Origin: Tessaracoccus flavescens
Lineage (GTDB): Bacteria; Actinomycetota; Actinomycetes; Propionibacteriales; Propionibacteriaceae
NCBI RefSeq assembly: GCF_001998865.1
Contig: NZ_CP019607.1
Coordinates: 1,116,001 to 1,180,000 of the forward strand
Direction: 5' to 3'
DNA: 64,000 nt
Of this stretch, positions 16,652-27,016 are shown in pieces. The position numbers and the translations under genes were made by a program. The notes beneath the pieces are model-generated. The model had not been told where the DNA came from. It ran no database searches and worked only from the letters and a program-made list of their open reading frames with translations. Within the stretch, counting starts at the first letter, position 1; the number at the start of each line of letters is the position of its first letter.

Positions 16652-17524
16652 TCAGAGCGTCCGCAGCGACCTGCCCGCGGCCAAGATCACGACCCGCTGC
16701 CCCCAGCCGAGCGTCAGGCGGTCGTCCTCGATGCCGTCGCCGAACGCGACCAGCGTGTCGGACTCGACGACGAGGGCAAGCTCCTCCCCCGGCCCGAGCC
16801 GGCCGCTGGTGAGTTCGACGCCTGTGGTTGGCGAGGGCCACGCCTCGCGGACGAACCAGGCGAGCGCGGCCTCGTCGGCGCCCGGGAGCGGGCTCTGCGG
16901 GTCGACCACCCGCTGCAGCGAGGCGCACCAGCCGGTCGATCCGGTTCCCGTCCCGACGATCACCCCGGACGACGACTGCCGCTCCGCGCGGCCGCCCACC
17001 TCGAGCCGGTACCTGCTGGACTGGTGGGTCGGTTGGCCGAGGTAGATCTCGTTGAGCGCGGTCAACTCCTGGCCGTCGTCGGTGCGGATGGAGACCATCG
17101 TGCGCTCCCGTGGGCGGGCGGTCGCCACCGAGGCGAGCAACCGGGCGCAGTCCTCTGGACGGTGCGGCACGAGCACCCCGGCATGGCCGCCAGGGTTGAT
17201 GCCGATCACGACCTGACCAGCCAGGTACTTGGCGACGTTGGCGACCAGCCCGTCCTGACCGACGACCACCACGACATCCTCCGGGCCGAAGACGAAGCGG
17301 TTGACCTCGGAGCGCTCCGTCTCCGCGCGTCGCCAGTCGGCCGGGATGGACGCCGCGACCTTTGCCCTCGCCGCGGCCTGCGCCTCATGTCGACGCTCCA
17401 GCTCGTCGAGGCTCCTGCCGCGGTTGGCCAGGAAGAATGCCGCCTGCCCCCGCGTCCCGTGCCGCGCCAGCAGCTCCTCGTATTCGGTGGCTCGGTGCAC
17501 CACCACGACCCTCGGGCTCGCCAC
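16652..17524 (-). CDS. NAD(+) kinase family protein, variant GGDG motif
   Basis: A 290 aa protein with the two NAD-kinase hallmarks: the nucleotide-binding loop, here VVGQDGLVANVA instead of the usual GGDGT, and NEIYLGQPTHQSSRYRLEVG followed by GVIVGTGTGSTGW (normally TGSTAY). The Asp of the first motif and the Asn-Glu pair are kept, so kinase activity is possible, but the loss of Gly and Thr may mean altered substrate or an NAD-sensing role. GTG 17524 follows GAGG at proper spacing. It lies 7 bases behind the SPFH gene and is probably co-transcribed with it from the NrtR-operator promoter. Confidence 0.75.
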   Translation of the reverse strand: MASPRVVVVHRATEYEELLARHGTRGQAAFFLANRGRSLDELERRHEAQAAARAKVAASIPADWRRAETERSEVNRFVFGPEDVVVVVGQDGLVANVAKYLAGQVVIGINPGGHAGVLVPHRPEDCARLLASVATARPRERTMVSIRTDDGQELTALNEIYLGQPTHQSSRYRLEVGGRAERQSSSGVIVGTGTGSTGWCASLQRVVDPQSPLPGADEAALAWFVREAWPSPTTGVELTSGRLGPGEELALVVESDTLVAFGDGIEDDRLTLGWGQRVVILAAGRSLRTL

Positions 17525-17531
17525 GACGGCC

Positions 17532-18536
17532 TCAGTCCTGCTTGTCGGCGGTCAGCTTGCCGAGCATCCCGGTGAGCAGGTCCGGGGTGAGCACCAGCTG
17601 GTCGACCTTCGGGAGGTTCGCCGCCAGTTCGCGCAGCGCGAGGGCGAGCAGCACGTCGCGGCCCGCCGCGTTGTAGGCGGTCAGCTTCGCCGCCTCGGCG
17701 TCGGCCTCCGCAGCACCGAGGAGCCTTGTCGCCTCCGCCCTCGTCTCCGAGAGCGTCGCGGCCCGGCTGGCCTCGGCCTTGACGCGGACGCTGTCGGCCC
17801 GTGCGGCGTCCTCCGCCTCCCGGCGCGCATTGGTTCCCTTCTGGGTGATCAGCTGCTCCTGCCTGCGGGCGAGCTCGATCTGGTTCGCCAGTTCGTTCTC
17901 GCCGATGGCGGCCTCGCGTTCGACGGCGAGCGCGCGCCGCTCGAACGTCGCCTTGTCAGCCTCCTGCTGCACCTGCTCGCGGGCGGGGAGCTGGAGCGCG
18001 CGCTCGACCTCCGGCTCGGGCCGAAGCAGGGCAAACCGGATGCCGATCACCTCGATCCCGATGGCGGTGAGCCGCTGGTCGGCCCGCAGCCTCGCGAGCG
18101 CCTCGTCGGCCAGGTCCGCGACGTCCCTGCCGAGCACCTCGCGCAGGGAGTAGCCGGTGAGGATGCCGGTGACGGCGGCGGCTGTGGCGCCATGGATCAT
18201 GGCACCCACCGTCTCGAGCGGGGACTCGAGCCACTCCCCCGTCGCCGGGTCGATCGAGAAGTCGACGCGGGTGGCCGCCTGGGAGGGCGAGGCGAAGCGG
18301 TAGGTGATCGTGGCCGGGGCGGTGATCTCCTGGAGGTCGGAGGTGCGCACCCGCACGACCGCCTCCTGCTCCCGGTCGTCGATCGGGATCTCGCTGATCG
18401 CAGAGGTCAGCGGGCGGAACCAGAAACTCGCACCGACGCCTGCGTTGCTGCGACGGCCGTTGGTGAGGCACTCGGTGTAGGTCGTCGCGGTCCCTCGCAG
18501 GTGCCGGACGAAGGGGAAGCGGGTGATCGTTGCCAT
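17532..18536 (-). CDS. SPFH/band-7 domain protein (slipin/flotillin-like)
   Basis: A 334 aa protein. Residues about 25-180 make an SPFH domain (SEIPIDDREQEAVVRVRTSDLQ, TITYRFA, LREVLGRDVADLADEALARL, GIEVIGIRF), followed by a long charged coiled coil (about 190-290) rich in Ala, Glu and Arg, and an Ala/Leu-rich tail. There is no clear N-terminal membrane helix, so membrane contact would be peripheral. SPFH proteins form oligomeric scaffolds. The gene is first in the leftward operon, its ATG immediately beside the CTTATCGT palindrome, and it faces the NrtR-type regulator. Confidence 0.8.
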   Translation of the reverse strand: MATITRFPFVRHLRGTATTYTECLTNGRRSNAGVGASFWFRPLTSAISEIPIDDREQEAVVRVRTSDLQEITAPATITYRFASPSQAATRVDFSIDPATGEWLESPLETVGAMIHGATAAAVTGILTGYSLREVLGRDVADLADEALARLRADQRLTAIGIEVIGIRFALLRPEPEVERALQLPAREQVQQEADKATFERRALAVEREAAIGENELANQIELARRQEQLITQKGTNARREAEDAARADSVRVKAEASRAATLSETRAEATRLLGAAEADAEAAKLTAYNAAGRDVLLALALRELAANLPKVDQLVLTPDLLTGMLGKLTADKQD

Positions 18537-18554
18537 CGTGGTCTCCTCAGAACA

Positions 18555-18577
18555 CTTATCGTGTTATTGACGATAAG
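18555..18577. promoter_or_regulatory. Probable NrtR operator 1
   Basis: A perfect palindrome with 8-base arms, CTTATCGT (18555-18562) and ACGATAAG (18570-18577), separated by 7 bases, centred in the divergent promoter region between the SPFH gene and the Nudix regulator. The right half with two extra bases (TGACGATAAG) recurs 34 bases downstream. Confidence 0.75.
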
Positions 18578-18588
18578 CGCTGTCCGGG

Positions 18589-18611
18589 TTCGATGTCAAT
18601 CTGACGATAAG
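18589..18611. promoter_or_regulatory. Probable NrtR operator 2 (imperfect)
   Basis: The right half TGACGATAAG (18602-18611) is identical to that of operator 1 and spaced 34 bases from it; the left half (18589-18596) is weak, matching 3 of 8 positions. It ends 8 bases before the -10-like TAGGGT of the regulator, so binding would block that promoter and fits autorepression. Confidence 0.5.
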
Positions 18612-18630
18612 TCTGGGGTAGGGTTGCGGC

Positions 18631-19314
18631 ATGCAGGAGTTCTTCGTCACGGTCGACCTGGTCGTGCTCACGATCCGCGACGACCGCCTTCAGGTGCTGG
18701 TGGTGGAGCGCAAGTACCCGCCCTACCAGGGCGACTGGGCCCTTCCCGGGGGCTACGTGGGCGCCGAGGAGGACCTCGAGGCCGCCGCCTATCGTGAGCT
18801 CGCCGAGGAGACGGCGATCGGCGCCGGCGTCCACCTGGAGCAACTGGCCACCTACGGGGAGCCTGGCCGCGACCCGCGCGGCCGTACGGTCACCGTCGCC
18901 TGGCTGGCCCTCGTGCCCGAAATGCGCGACCCGTCCGCAGGCACGGACGCGGCCGCCGCGGCCTGGCGACCGGTCGAGGACTTCGAGGCCGGCCGGCTCA
19001 CGCTGGCCTTCGACCACGACCGCATCCTCGCCGACGGCATCGAACGGGCACGCGCGAAGCTCGAGTACTCCCCTCTCGCCGCGGCGTTCTGCCCTCCGGA
19101 GTTCACGGTCGCCCAGCTGCGTGGCATCTACGAGGCCGTCTGGGGACACCGGCTCGACCCCCGCAACTTCCACCGCAAGGTCACCCGCAGCGCTGGCTTC
19201 CTCGAGCCGACCGGGCGCACGAGCACCGTCGACGGCGGCCGCCCTGCCCAGCTGTACCGTCGCGGCTCACTAGACACGCTGAACCCACCGATCACCAGGG
19301 CAACGCAGGCCTGA
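18631..19314 (+). CDS. nrtR: NrtR-type transcriptional regulator (Nudix domain plus winged helix)
   Basis: A 227 aa protein. Residues about 5-140 are a Nudix domain with an intact box (GGYVGAEEDLEAAAYRELAEET); residues about 150-225 form the NrtR-type winged helix (FTVAQLRGIYEAVWGHRLDPRNFHRKVTRS). Known NrtR proteins bind ADP-ribose or NAD and leave their operators, controlling NAD metabolism genes. Because the Nudix box is intact, hydrolase activity is also possible. TAGGGT at 18619-18624 lies six bases before the ATG (leaderless pattern), and two operator-like sites lie just upstream. The divergent neighbours are an SPFH protein and an NAD-kinase-like protein. Confidence 0.8.
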   Translation: MQEFFVTVDLVVLTIRDDRLQVLVVERKYPPYQGDWALPGGYVGAEEDLEAAAYRELAEETAIGAGVHLEQLATYGEPGRDPRGRTVTVAWLALVPEMRDPSAGTDAAAAAWRPVEDFEAGRLTLAFDHDRILADGIERARAKLEYSPLAAAFCPPEFTVAQLRGIYEAVWGHRLDPRNFHRKVTRSAGFLEPTGRTSTVDGGRPAQLYRRGSLDTLNPPITRATQA

Positions 19315-19330
19315 CCCCGCGAGATGACGA

Positions 19331-19360
19331 AGGCCCGGCCCCCTTTCGGGGGCCGGGCCT
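19331..19360. terminator. Bidirectional terminator
   Basis: Perfect 13-base stem (19331-19343 with 19348-19360) and TTTC loop between the convergent regulator and repeat-protein genes. Confidence 0.85.
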
Positions 19361-19375
19361 CATCGGTTGGTCAGT

Positions 19376-20059
19376 TCACCACTGGTCACGCAGGCGCGGA
19401 TCGTCCGCCTTGTCCACCACGTCGTCGACCCGCTCGGAGGCCGACTCGGCCTTCTCCCCGAACGCATCAGCCGCGCGCTGTGCGGAGTCGCCGAACTTGT
19501 CGGCGGCGCGGTGGGCGCCCTCGTCCGCCTTGTCAGCCAGGTCGGCTGCCTTGGCGGCTGCCCTGTCCGCGAGGTCGGCTGCCTTGTCCGCAGCGTCCTC
19601 GGCTGCGACCTTCGAGGAGGCGCGGCCTCGATCGGCGAGGTCGCGGATCGTGGTGCCGATGTCGCCGACGAAGCGGTCGACCTGCTCGCCGAAGCGCGAG
19701 ATGACGTGCTTGGCCTCAGGCTCACCCTCGAGGTCGGGGTGCTCGTCGGCGTAGTGCTTCTTCTGGTCGGCGTAGAACTCCTTGACCCGGTCGCTGACCA
19801 GGCCGACGAGGCCGATGGTGGCGTAGGCGGCGTCCGCCGCCGCCCGGGCGAGGTTCTCGGCGAGCTGGTTCAGCTCGACGGTCGCCTTCTCAAGCTTGTC
19901 GTGGCCCTCCGCCTTCGCCTCTTCGCCGGGTGCGTCACCCGCGTCGACGATGGGTTCGTGCGGATCGACGACGGGCTCGTCGATGCTCTCGGCTTCGACG
20001 TAGGCGGCCTCGTCGTCAAAGTTGTGCTCGTTGTCGGGTCGCTGGTTGTAGTCGCTCAT
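19376..20059 (-). CDS. Ala/Asp/Lys-rich repeat protein of unknown function
   Basis: A 227 aa acidic, hydrophilic protein. The first 65 residues are very acidic and look disordered; residues about 65-110 form helices with a short hydrophobic stretch (AAYATIGLVGLVSDRVKEFYADQ); the last 90 residues are an irregular 11-residue-type repeat (ADKAADLADRAAAKAADLAD, then EGAHRAADKFGDSAQRAADA), predicted to be amphipathic helix like LEA-type or apolipoprotein-like proteins. ATG 20059 has AGGAG with 4-5 base spacing; the longer upstream frame lacks a site. I do not recognise a family; a role in membrane, cell-surface or desiccation stress is only a guess. Confidence 0.7.
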   Translation of the reverse strand: MSDYNQRPDNEHNFDDEAAYVEAESIDEPVVDPHEPIVDAGDAPGEEAKAEGHDKLEKATVELNQLAENLARAAADAAYATIGLVGLVSDRVKEFYADQKKHYADEHPDLEGEPEAKHVISRFGEQVDRFVGDIGTTIRDLADRGRASSKVAAEDAADKAADLADRAAAKAADLADKADEGAHRAADKFGDSAQRAADAFGEKAESASERVDDVVDKADDPRLRDQW

Positions 20060-20178
20060 GTCGCTCCTCATACGCGTGGTCTCCCTATCCAGTGTGCATC
20101 GAGTGGGCCCCGCCCAGTAGGGAAATGCCCCTGGGATCATCCCTGACACGCCCCTGAGCGGCCCACTATCCTTGCCGG

Positions 20179-20553
20179 ATGAAGCAGAGCGCGCTCACAC
20201 TGTCGAACGCCGACTCAGCTGCGGCGCGACGTTTGGATTGGCATGGCTGTCACCGGGCGGTCGGTCCGCTCTGGGCGGACCCGTGCCGCGCGCCATGGCG
20301 ATCCGGCTGCGGTGCGTCTGCTCACGGACTTCGCGCTCCTGCGGCCGCGGTTTGACCAGTCCGGCTACCTCTTCGAAGCGGCGGTGGGCGCGCTCGCCAT
20401 CGGGCCGGCGTCCGATCGGGGAACCATGCACGACATCGTGGCCTCCTCCGCCACGGGCAGGGTCACCCGCGAGACGTGCTACGTGATCCGTCTGGCCGCC
20501 CGCTACTGGGACGGCGACCTGGCGGTAAGGCTGCGTCGGCTGGCCACCGCTAG
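20179..20553 (+). pseudogene. Possible small gene with internal frameshift
   Basis: ATG 20179 is preceded by TATCCT six bases upstream, the leaderless pattern common here, and gives MKQSALTLSNADSAAARRLD before that frame stops near 20352. A second frame (from about 20300) has good high-GC codon use: LLTDFALLRPRFDQSGYLFE, then GTMHDIVASSATGRVTRETC up to LAARYWDGDLAVRLRRLAT. TAG at 20551-20553, back in the first frame, overlaps the ldh stop. This looks like one gene of about 124 codons broken by compensating shifts, but it could be two unrelated short frames. No family is recognised. Confidence 0.3.
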
Positions 20554-21500
20554 AAGCCGAGGCTCGCGGCGACGGTGCGGATGTGGTCGGCACTGTTCTG
20601 CAGGCCGACCAGTTCCTGGGCGGAGACCGGAAGTTCGAGCGGCTTGATCACGCCTTCGCGGCCGACGATCTGCGGCACCGACATGCACACCCCGGAGATC
20701 CCGTGCCAGTTGTGCAGCATGGAGCTGACCGGGAGGACGAGGTGCTCGTCGCGCAGCACGGCCTGGATGATCCGGGTGCCCGCGAGGCCGATCGCGTAGT
20801 TGGTCGCCCCCTTGCCCTCGATCACCTCGTACGCCGCGCCGACGACCCGCTCCGCGATCTCCTTGCGGCGCTGGAAGCTCAGCTGGCCGGTCTGCTCCTC
20901 CCACTGCCGCAGCGGCACGCCACCGATGGTGGAGGTGGACCAGAGCGGGATCTCCGAGTCGCCGTGTTCGCCACAGATGTAGGCGTGCACGTTGCTCATG
21001 GCGACGTCGCACTCCTGCGCGACCAGCCAGCGCAGCCGCGAGGAGTCGAGCACGGTGCCGGACCCGAAGACCTGCCCGTCCGGCAGCCCGGAGATCTTCA
21101 GCACCGCCTGCGTGGTGACGTCGACCGGGTTCGTGACCAGCATGAAGACGGCCTCGGGCGACTGCTCGACGAGGCCGGGGACGATCTTCTTCATCAGTGA
21201 GACGGTCTTCTCGGCGAGGTCCATCCGCGTCTCGCCAGGCTGCTGCTTCGCGCCCGCCGCGATCACGACGATGTCGGAGTTGGCGGTGACTGCGACGTCA
21301 TCGGAGCCCTCGATCTTCGCCGGGGGCAGGAACTGGCTGCCGTGGGCCATGTCGAGCGCCTCTGCCCTGACCTTCTTCTCGTTGATGTCCATCAGGGCGA
21401 CCTCGGAGGCCGCTCCCCGGATCAGGGCCGCGTAGGCGAGTGACGTGCCGACCGCCCCCGCCCCGACCACCGACAGCTTGCTTCCGCTTCGCTTCTTCAC
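20550..21500 (-). CDS. ldh: L-lactate dehydrogenase
   Basis: A 316 aa NAD-dependent enzyme reducing pyruvate to L-lactate. The Rossmann motif SVVGAGAVGTSLAYA starts the protein, the substrate-discriminating Gln is in AAGAKQQPGETRMDL with the catalytic Arg next to it, and the active-site His is in YICGEHGDSEIPLWS. LVTNPVDV and DSSRLRWLVA are also typical. GTG 21500 was chosen over the upstream ATG because GGAGGAG lies 6 bases before it. It points to fermentative metabolism of sugar. It stands alone, divergent from the GntR regulator. Confidence 0.95.
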   Translation of the reverse strand: MKKRSGSKLSVVGAGAVGTSLAYAALIRGAASEVALMDINEKKVRAEALDMAHGSQFLPPAKIEGSDDVAVTANSDIVVIAAGAKQQPGETRMDLAEKTVSLMKKIVPGLVEQSPEAVFMLVTNPVDVTTQAVLKISGLPDGQVFGSGTVLDSSRLRWLVAQECDVAMSNVHAYICGEHGDSEIPLWSTSTIGGVPLRQWEEQTGQLSFQRRKEIAERVVGAAYEVIEGKGATNYAIGLAGTRIIQAVLRDEHLVLPVSSMLHNWHGISGVCMSVPQIVGREGVIKPLELPVSAQELVGLQNSADHIRTVAASLGF

Positions 21501-21596
21501 GTGAGGCTCCTCCCAGTCTTCCCGCCTCACATCCTATCCCTACGGCGCGCACGAAGCTGCCCGCCTCGGGCGACCGGCTGGTCTAGATTTGGCCCC

Positions 21597-22004
21597 GTGG
21601 ATGAGCGAGGCGAGCCGGACCTGCGGATCGACCAGGACGGCGCCGAGCCGCCCTATCAGCAACTGCGAACGCAATTGATCGACCAGATCATGCGTCGCCT
21701 TCTCCCCGCAGGGACCAAGCTGCCTGCCGTGCGGACACTTGCCGCAACGCTGGGTCTAGCCAACAACACCGTCGCCAAGGCCTACCGCGAGCTGGAGGCG
21801 GAGGGCTACGTCGTGACCGCAGGTCGCGCCGGCACCGTCGTGGCCGACATCGCCCCGGTCGACGAGGCAGCGGCGCTCCGCGCGGGCGAACTGACGCTCG
21901 ACTACGTGCGCGCGATGCGACGGCTCGGCCTCGGGGACGACGCGATCCTCGGCACCGTGCGCCAACTGCTCTGGGCCGGACACGCGAAGGGCCCCGCGAT
22001 CTGA
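21597..22004 (+). CDS. GntR family regulator, YtrA-type
   Basis: A 135 aa protein with a GntR winged helix at residues about 15-85 (PPYQQLRTQLIDQIMRRLL, then GTKLPAVRTLAATLGLANNT and VAKAYRELEAEGYVVTAGRAGTVV) and a short helical C-terminal arm, the size of the YtrA subgroup that usually controls ABC transporters. No effector domain is present. GTG 21597 is supported by TAGATT at 21584-21589, seven bases upstream, and by the lack of any ribosome-binding site, so a leaderless message is likely. It is divergent from ldh and may regulate it, but no operator is evident. Confidence 0.8.
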   Translation: MDERGEPDLRIDQDGAEPPYQQLRTQLIDQIMRRLLPAGTKLPAVRTLAATLGLANNTVAKAYRELEAEGYVVTAGRAGTVVADIAPVDEAAALRAGELTLDYVRAMRRLGLGDDAILGTVRQLLWAGHAKGPAI

Positions 22005-22036
22005 GACGGGTTCTAACGGTGGTCGCGGGGCCCCTT
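21987..22036. terminator. Terminator hairpin between convergent gntR-type gene and hspR
   Basis: AAGGGCCCCGCGA (21987-21999) pairs with TCGCGGGGCCCCTT (22023-22036) with one bulged base; the left arm covers the end of the GntR gene and the loop is 23 bases. Confidence 0.6.
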
Positions 22037-22044
22037 CACTCAGT

Positions 22045-22464
22045 TCAGCTCACAGACGGCGGCAGTGCCCTCGGCGTGGCGGGCCGGAACCGTCCGGTGT
22101 GGACGGCTCCCGACGCCTCGGCGGTGAACACGCGGCTCGCGCCGTCCTCCTCCCGGAGGCGACGCACCATGTCGGCGAGGCGCTCGACCTGTCCATGCAG
22201 CGAGTCGACCTCCGCCTCGAGGGCGAGGATCCGACGGATCCCTTCGAGGTTGATCCCCTGCTGGCTCAGGTTCTGCACGTGGCGCAGCCGCGCGATGTCG
22301 CGCAGCGAGTAGCGACGGCCACGCCCGCGGGCCCGCTGGGGAACGACCAGACCGAGCCTGTCGTAGCCGCGGAGGGTCTGGGCGTGCATGTCAGCCAGGG
22401 ACGCGGCCACCGACACCGGGAAGACCGCGGCCTCCGGATCGAAGGGCTGCAGATGCTGGCTCAT
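22045..22464 (-). CDS. hspR: Heat-shock repressor HspR (MerR family)
   Basis: A 139 aa MerR-family repressor. The N-terminal HTH reads FPVSVAASLADMHAQTLRGY followed by DRLGLVVPQRARGRGRRYSL and RDIARLRHVQNLSQQGINLE, then a short coiled coil (VDSLHGQVERLADMVRRLRE). HspR binds HAIR boxes with DnaK as co-repressor and controls the dnaK operon. It is the last gene of dnaK-grpE-dnaJ-hspR, starting 4 bases after the dnaJ stop with no clear binding site, so it is probably translated by coupling. Three HAIR boxes lie upstream of dnaK in this window. Confidence 0.93.
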   Translation of the reverse strand: MSQHLQPFDPEAAVFPVSVAASLADMHAQTLRGYDRLGLVVPQRARGRGRRYSLRDIARLRHVQNLSQQGINLEGIRRILALEAEVDSLHGQVERLADMVRRLREEDGASRVFTAEASGAVHTGRFRPATPRALPPSVS

Positions 22465-22468
22465 CGGA

Positions 22469-23635
22469 TCACGCGCCGAACAGCGCCTCACGCGGGTTGG
22501 CCTGGTGGGCCTTCTCCGCGTACTCCTCCAGCGCAGCCTTCGCCTCCGGCGACAGGCCGTCTGGCACCTCGACCTTGATCGTGACCAGCAGGTCGCCCAT
22601 CGAGCCGTCGGACTTCCGTGCGCCCTTGCCGCGCACGCGCATGGTGCGCCCGTTCGGGGTGGCTGCCGGGATCCGCAGCTTGACCTTGCGGCCCTGCAGC
22701 GTCGGGATCTCGATCTCGGCTCCGAGGGAGGCCTCGGTGAAGGTCACCGGAACGTCGAGCGTGAGGTTGCTCCCGCTCCTGCCGAAGAGCTTGTGCGGCG
22801 ACACGTGGACGAGCACGTACAGGTCGCCGGAGGCGCCGCCGTTCTCGCCTGCGGCCCCCTTGCCCTTCAGCCGGATCCGCTGACCGTCCTGCACACCCGC
22901 GGGGATGCGCACCTGCATGGTCTTCGACGACTTGCCGCGGCCCGACCCGTCACAGGTGGGGCACGGATCGTCGACGATGAGGCCACGGCCGAGGCACTCG
23001 ACGCACGGCTCGCTCATCTGGAACACGCCGCCCGCCTGGGTGGTCTGCATGCCGGAACCCTCACAGCCCGGGCACACCCGGGGAAGGGTGCCCGCCTTCG
23101 CTCCGGTCCCGCGGCACGAAGGGCAGGGCTCGTCGGAGATGGTGCGCAGCGAGATCGTCGCGCCCTCCACCGACTGCTCGAACGAGATGGTCGCCTCGCC
23201 CTCGATGTCCGCCCCGCGGCGCGGGCCACGCTGGGTCGCGCGTCGCTGGGTGGTGGGGCCGCCGCCGTTGAAGAGGCCGCCGAAGATGTCGCTGAACGAC
23301 CCTGCGTTGCCTCCGCCTGCGGCGTTGCGGAACAGGTCCTCGAAGCCAGCGTTGCCGCCTCCCGAGGGCTGCCCGCCCCGGTTGAACTTGAACCCGCCAC
23401 CGAAGAGGCTGCGTGCCTCGTCGTACTCCTTGCGCTTCTCGGCGTCACTGAGCACCGCGTTGGCCTCAGAGGCCTCCTTGAAGCGTGCCTCGGCCTTCTT
23501 GTCTCCGGGATTCGCGTCGGGATGGTTCTCCCGGGCGATCTTGCGGAAGGCCTTCTTGATCTCCACACGCGTCGCGCTCTTGGAGACGCCGAGAATCTTG
23601 TAGTAGTCCTTCTCGAGCCAGTCCTTCGTACTCAT
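22469..23635 (-). CDS. dnaJ: Chaperone DnaJ
   Basis: A 388 aa type I J-protein. J domain at residues 9-75 with HPD in ENHPDANPGD; then a Gly/Phe-rich linker (FGGGFKFNRGGQPSGGGNAG); zinc-finger region with four repeats (CPSCRGTG, CPGCEGSG, CVECLGRG, CPTCDGSG); C-terminal substrate-binding domains (VRIPAGVQDGQRIRLKGKGAAG, GDLYVLVHV). The opening STKDWLEKDYYKILGVS is typical of the actinobacterial DnaJ encoded beside hspR. It stimulates DnaK ATPase and delivers substrates. 37 bases separate it from grpE. Confidence 0.97.
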   Translation of the reverse strand: MSTKDWLEKDYYKILGVSKSATRVEIKKAFRKIARENHPDANPGDKKAEARFKEASEANAVLSDAEKRKEYDEARSLFGGGFKFNRGGQPSGGGNAGFEDLFRNAAGGGNAGSFSDIFGGLFNGGGPTTQRRATQRGPRRGADIEGEATISFEQSVEGATISLRTISDEPCPSCRGTGAKAGTLPRVCPGCEGSGMQTTQAGGVFQMSEPCVECLGRGLIVDDPCPTCDGSGRGKSSKTMQVRIPAGVQDGQRIRLKGKGAAGENGGASGDLYVLVHVSPHKLFGRSGSNLTLDVPVTFTEASLGAEIEIPTLQGRKVKLRIPAATPNGRTMRVRGKGARKSDGSMGDLLVTIKVEVPDGLSPEAKAALEEYAEKAHQANPREALFGA

Positions 23636-23672
23636 TTCCCGCTCATCTCCTTTCTGATGACGACTGCTGGGA

Positions 23673-26154
<2,482 letters not shown>

Positions 26155-26160
26155 TTTCAG

Positions 26161-26181
26161 GTTGAGCCGGATGGACTCAAG
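26161..26181. promoter_or_regulatory. HAIR box 3
   Basis: GTTGAGC-N7-ACTCAAG, 27 bases from box 2. Boxes 1-3 recur with near-constant 27-28 base spacing, placing HspR dimers at about 2.6-helical-turn intervals. Confidence 0.88.
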
Positions 26182-26286
26182 TTGGTTTATCAGTAAAACG
26201 GCCCCGCGTGGATGGGTATTCCCGGATCGGGCGAAACTTCTGGCGCGTGTCTGGAGTAGTCGTGCCTGTCCTGCAAGGATCGGAGC

Positions 26287-27015
26287 ATGGGATTGGACAT
26301 CTACGTGGGCCCCTTCACGCGCTACCTGACCGGCGACTGGAAGACCGTCATGGCCCAGGCCGCCGAGGCCGAGGGCATCGAGTTCACCACCATCCGGCTC
26401 GACGACACCACCCCCGAAGACGCGCCCGACACCGACGAGGTCGTCGAGATGGTCCACTCCTGGCAGAGCGCCATGACCGAGGCGCTCGGCGTGGAGAAGG
26501 CGTGGGACGACAACCCGGACGCCCCCTACGCGACGGACCAGCCGCACTGGCTGGGCTACGGCGCCCTGCTCATCCTCGCCGCCCGGCTCGAGCGGCCGCA
26601 GCTTGCCTCTGCCACCGATGACCCGGCCGACTTCCAGGCCTCCGCCGCATTCCAGGCCTCCCAGCAGGACGGAAGCGCCATGTTCCCGAGCCTGCTCGGC
26701 GGGGCTCAGTGGTGGCTGCCGCTCGCCGGCCTCTCCGCGACCTTCACCGGCAGCGGCTTCCAGGGCGAGATGGTGCCGATGAGCACCCTCGACCTGCTGG
26801 AGAACGAGCTCGACACCCTGAGCAAGGGGCTCGGCGTGCCCGGTTCTGCCCTCGCGGAGGCCCTGCTGCTCGGTGGGCCCGGCGTCGACGGGCCGCCCAC
26901 CCCGGAGCAGGCGCCCGAGTACCTGACCGCCTGGGGCGTGTTCGGGCTCGCCGTCTTCCGTGAGCTCACGCACCAGGCCCAGCGGATGCAGCTGCCGCTG
27001 CTGCTCGACGCCTGA
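26287..27015 (+). CDS. Hypothetical protein, 242 aa
   Basis: A 242 aa soluble protein beginning MGLDIYVGPFTRYLTGDWKT, rich in Trp and acidic residues, with HWLGYGALLILAARLERPQL and ALLLGGPGVDGPPTPEQAPE in the second half. Codon use and GC3 are like neighbouring genes, and GGAG lies just before ATG 26287, so I take it as a real gene. The start MGLDIYVG resembles small proteins of the DUF1877-like kind, but I cannot place it in a family. No signal peptide or clear membrane helix. Its stop is one base from the stop of the convergent gene. Confidence 0.7.
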   Translation: MGLDIYVGPFTRYLTGDWKTVMAQAAEAEGIEFTTIRLDDTTPEDAPDTDEVVEMVHSWQSAMTEALGVEKAWDDNPDAPYATDQPHWLGYGALLILAARLERPQLASATDDPADFQASAAFQASQQDGSAMFPSLLGGAQWWLPLAGLSATFTGSGFQGEMVPMSTLDLLENELDTLSKGLGVPGSALAEALLLGGPGVDGPPTPEQAPEYLTAWGVFGLAVFRELTHQAQRMQLPLLLDA

Positions 27016-27016
27016 C

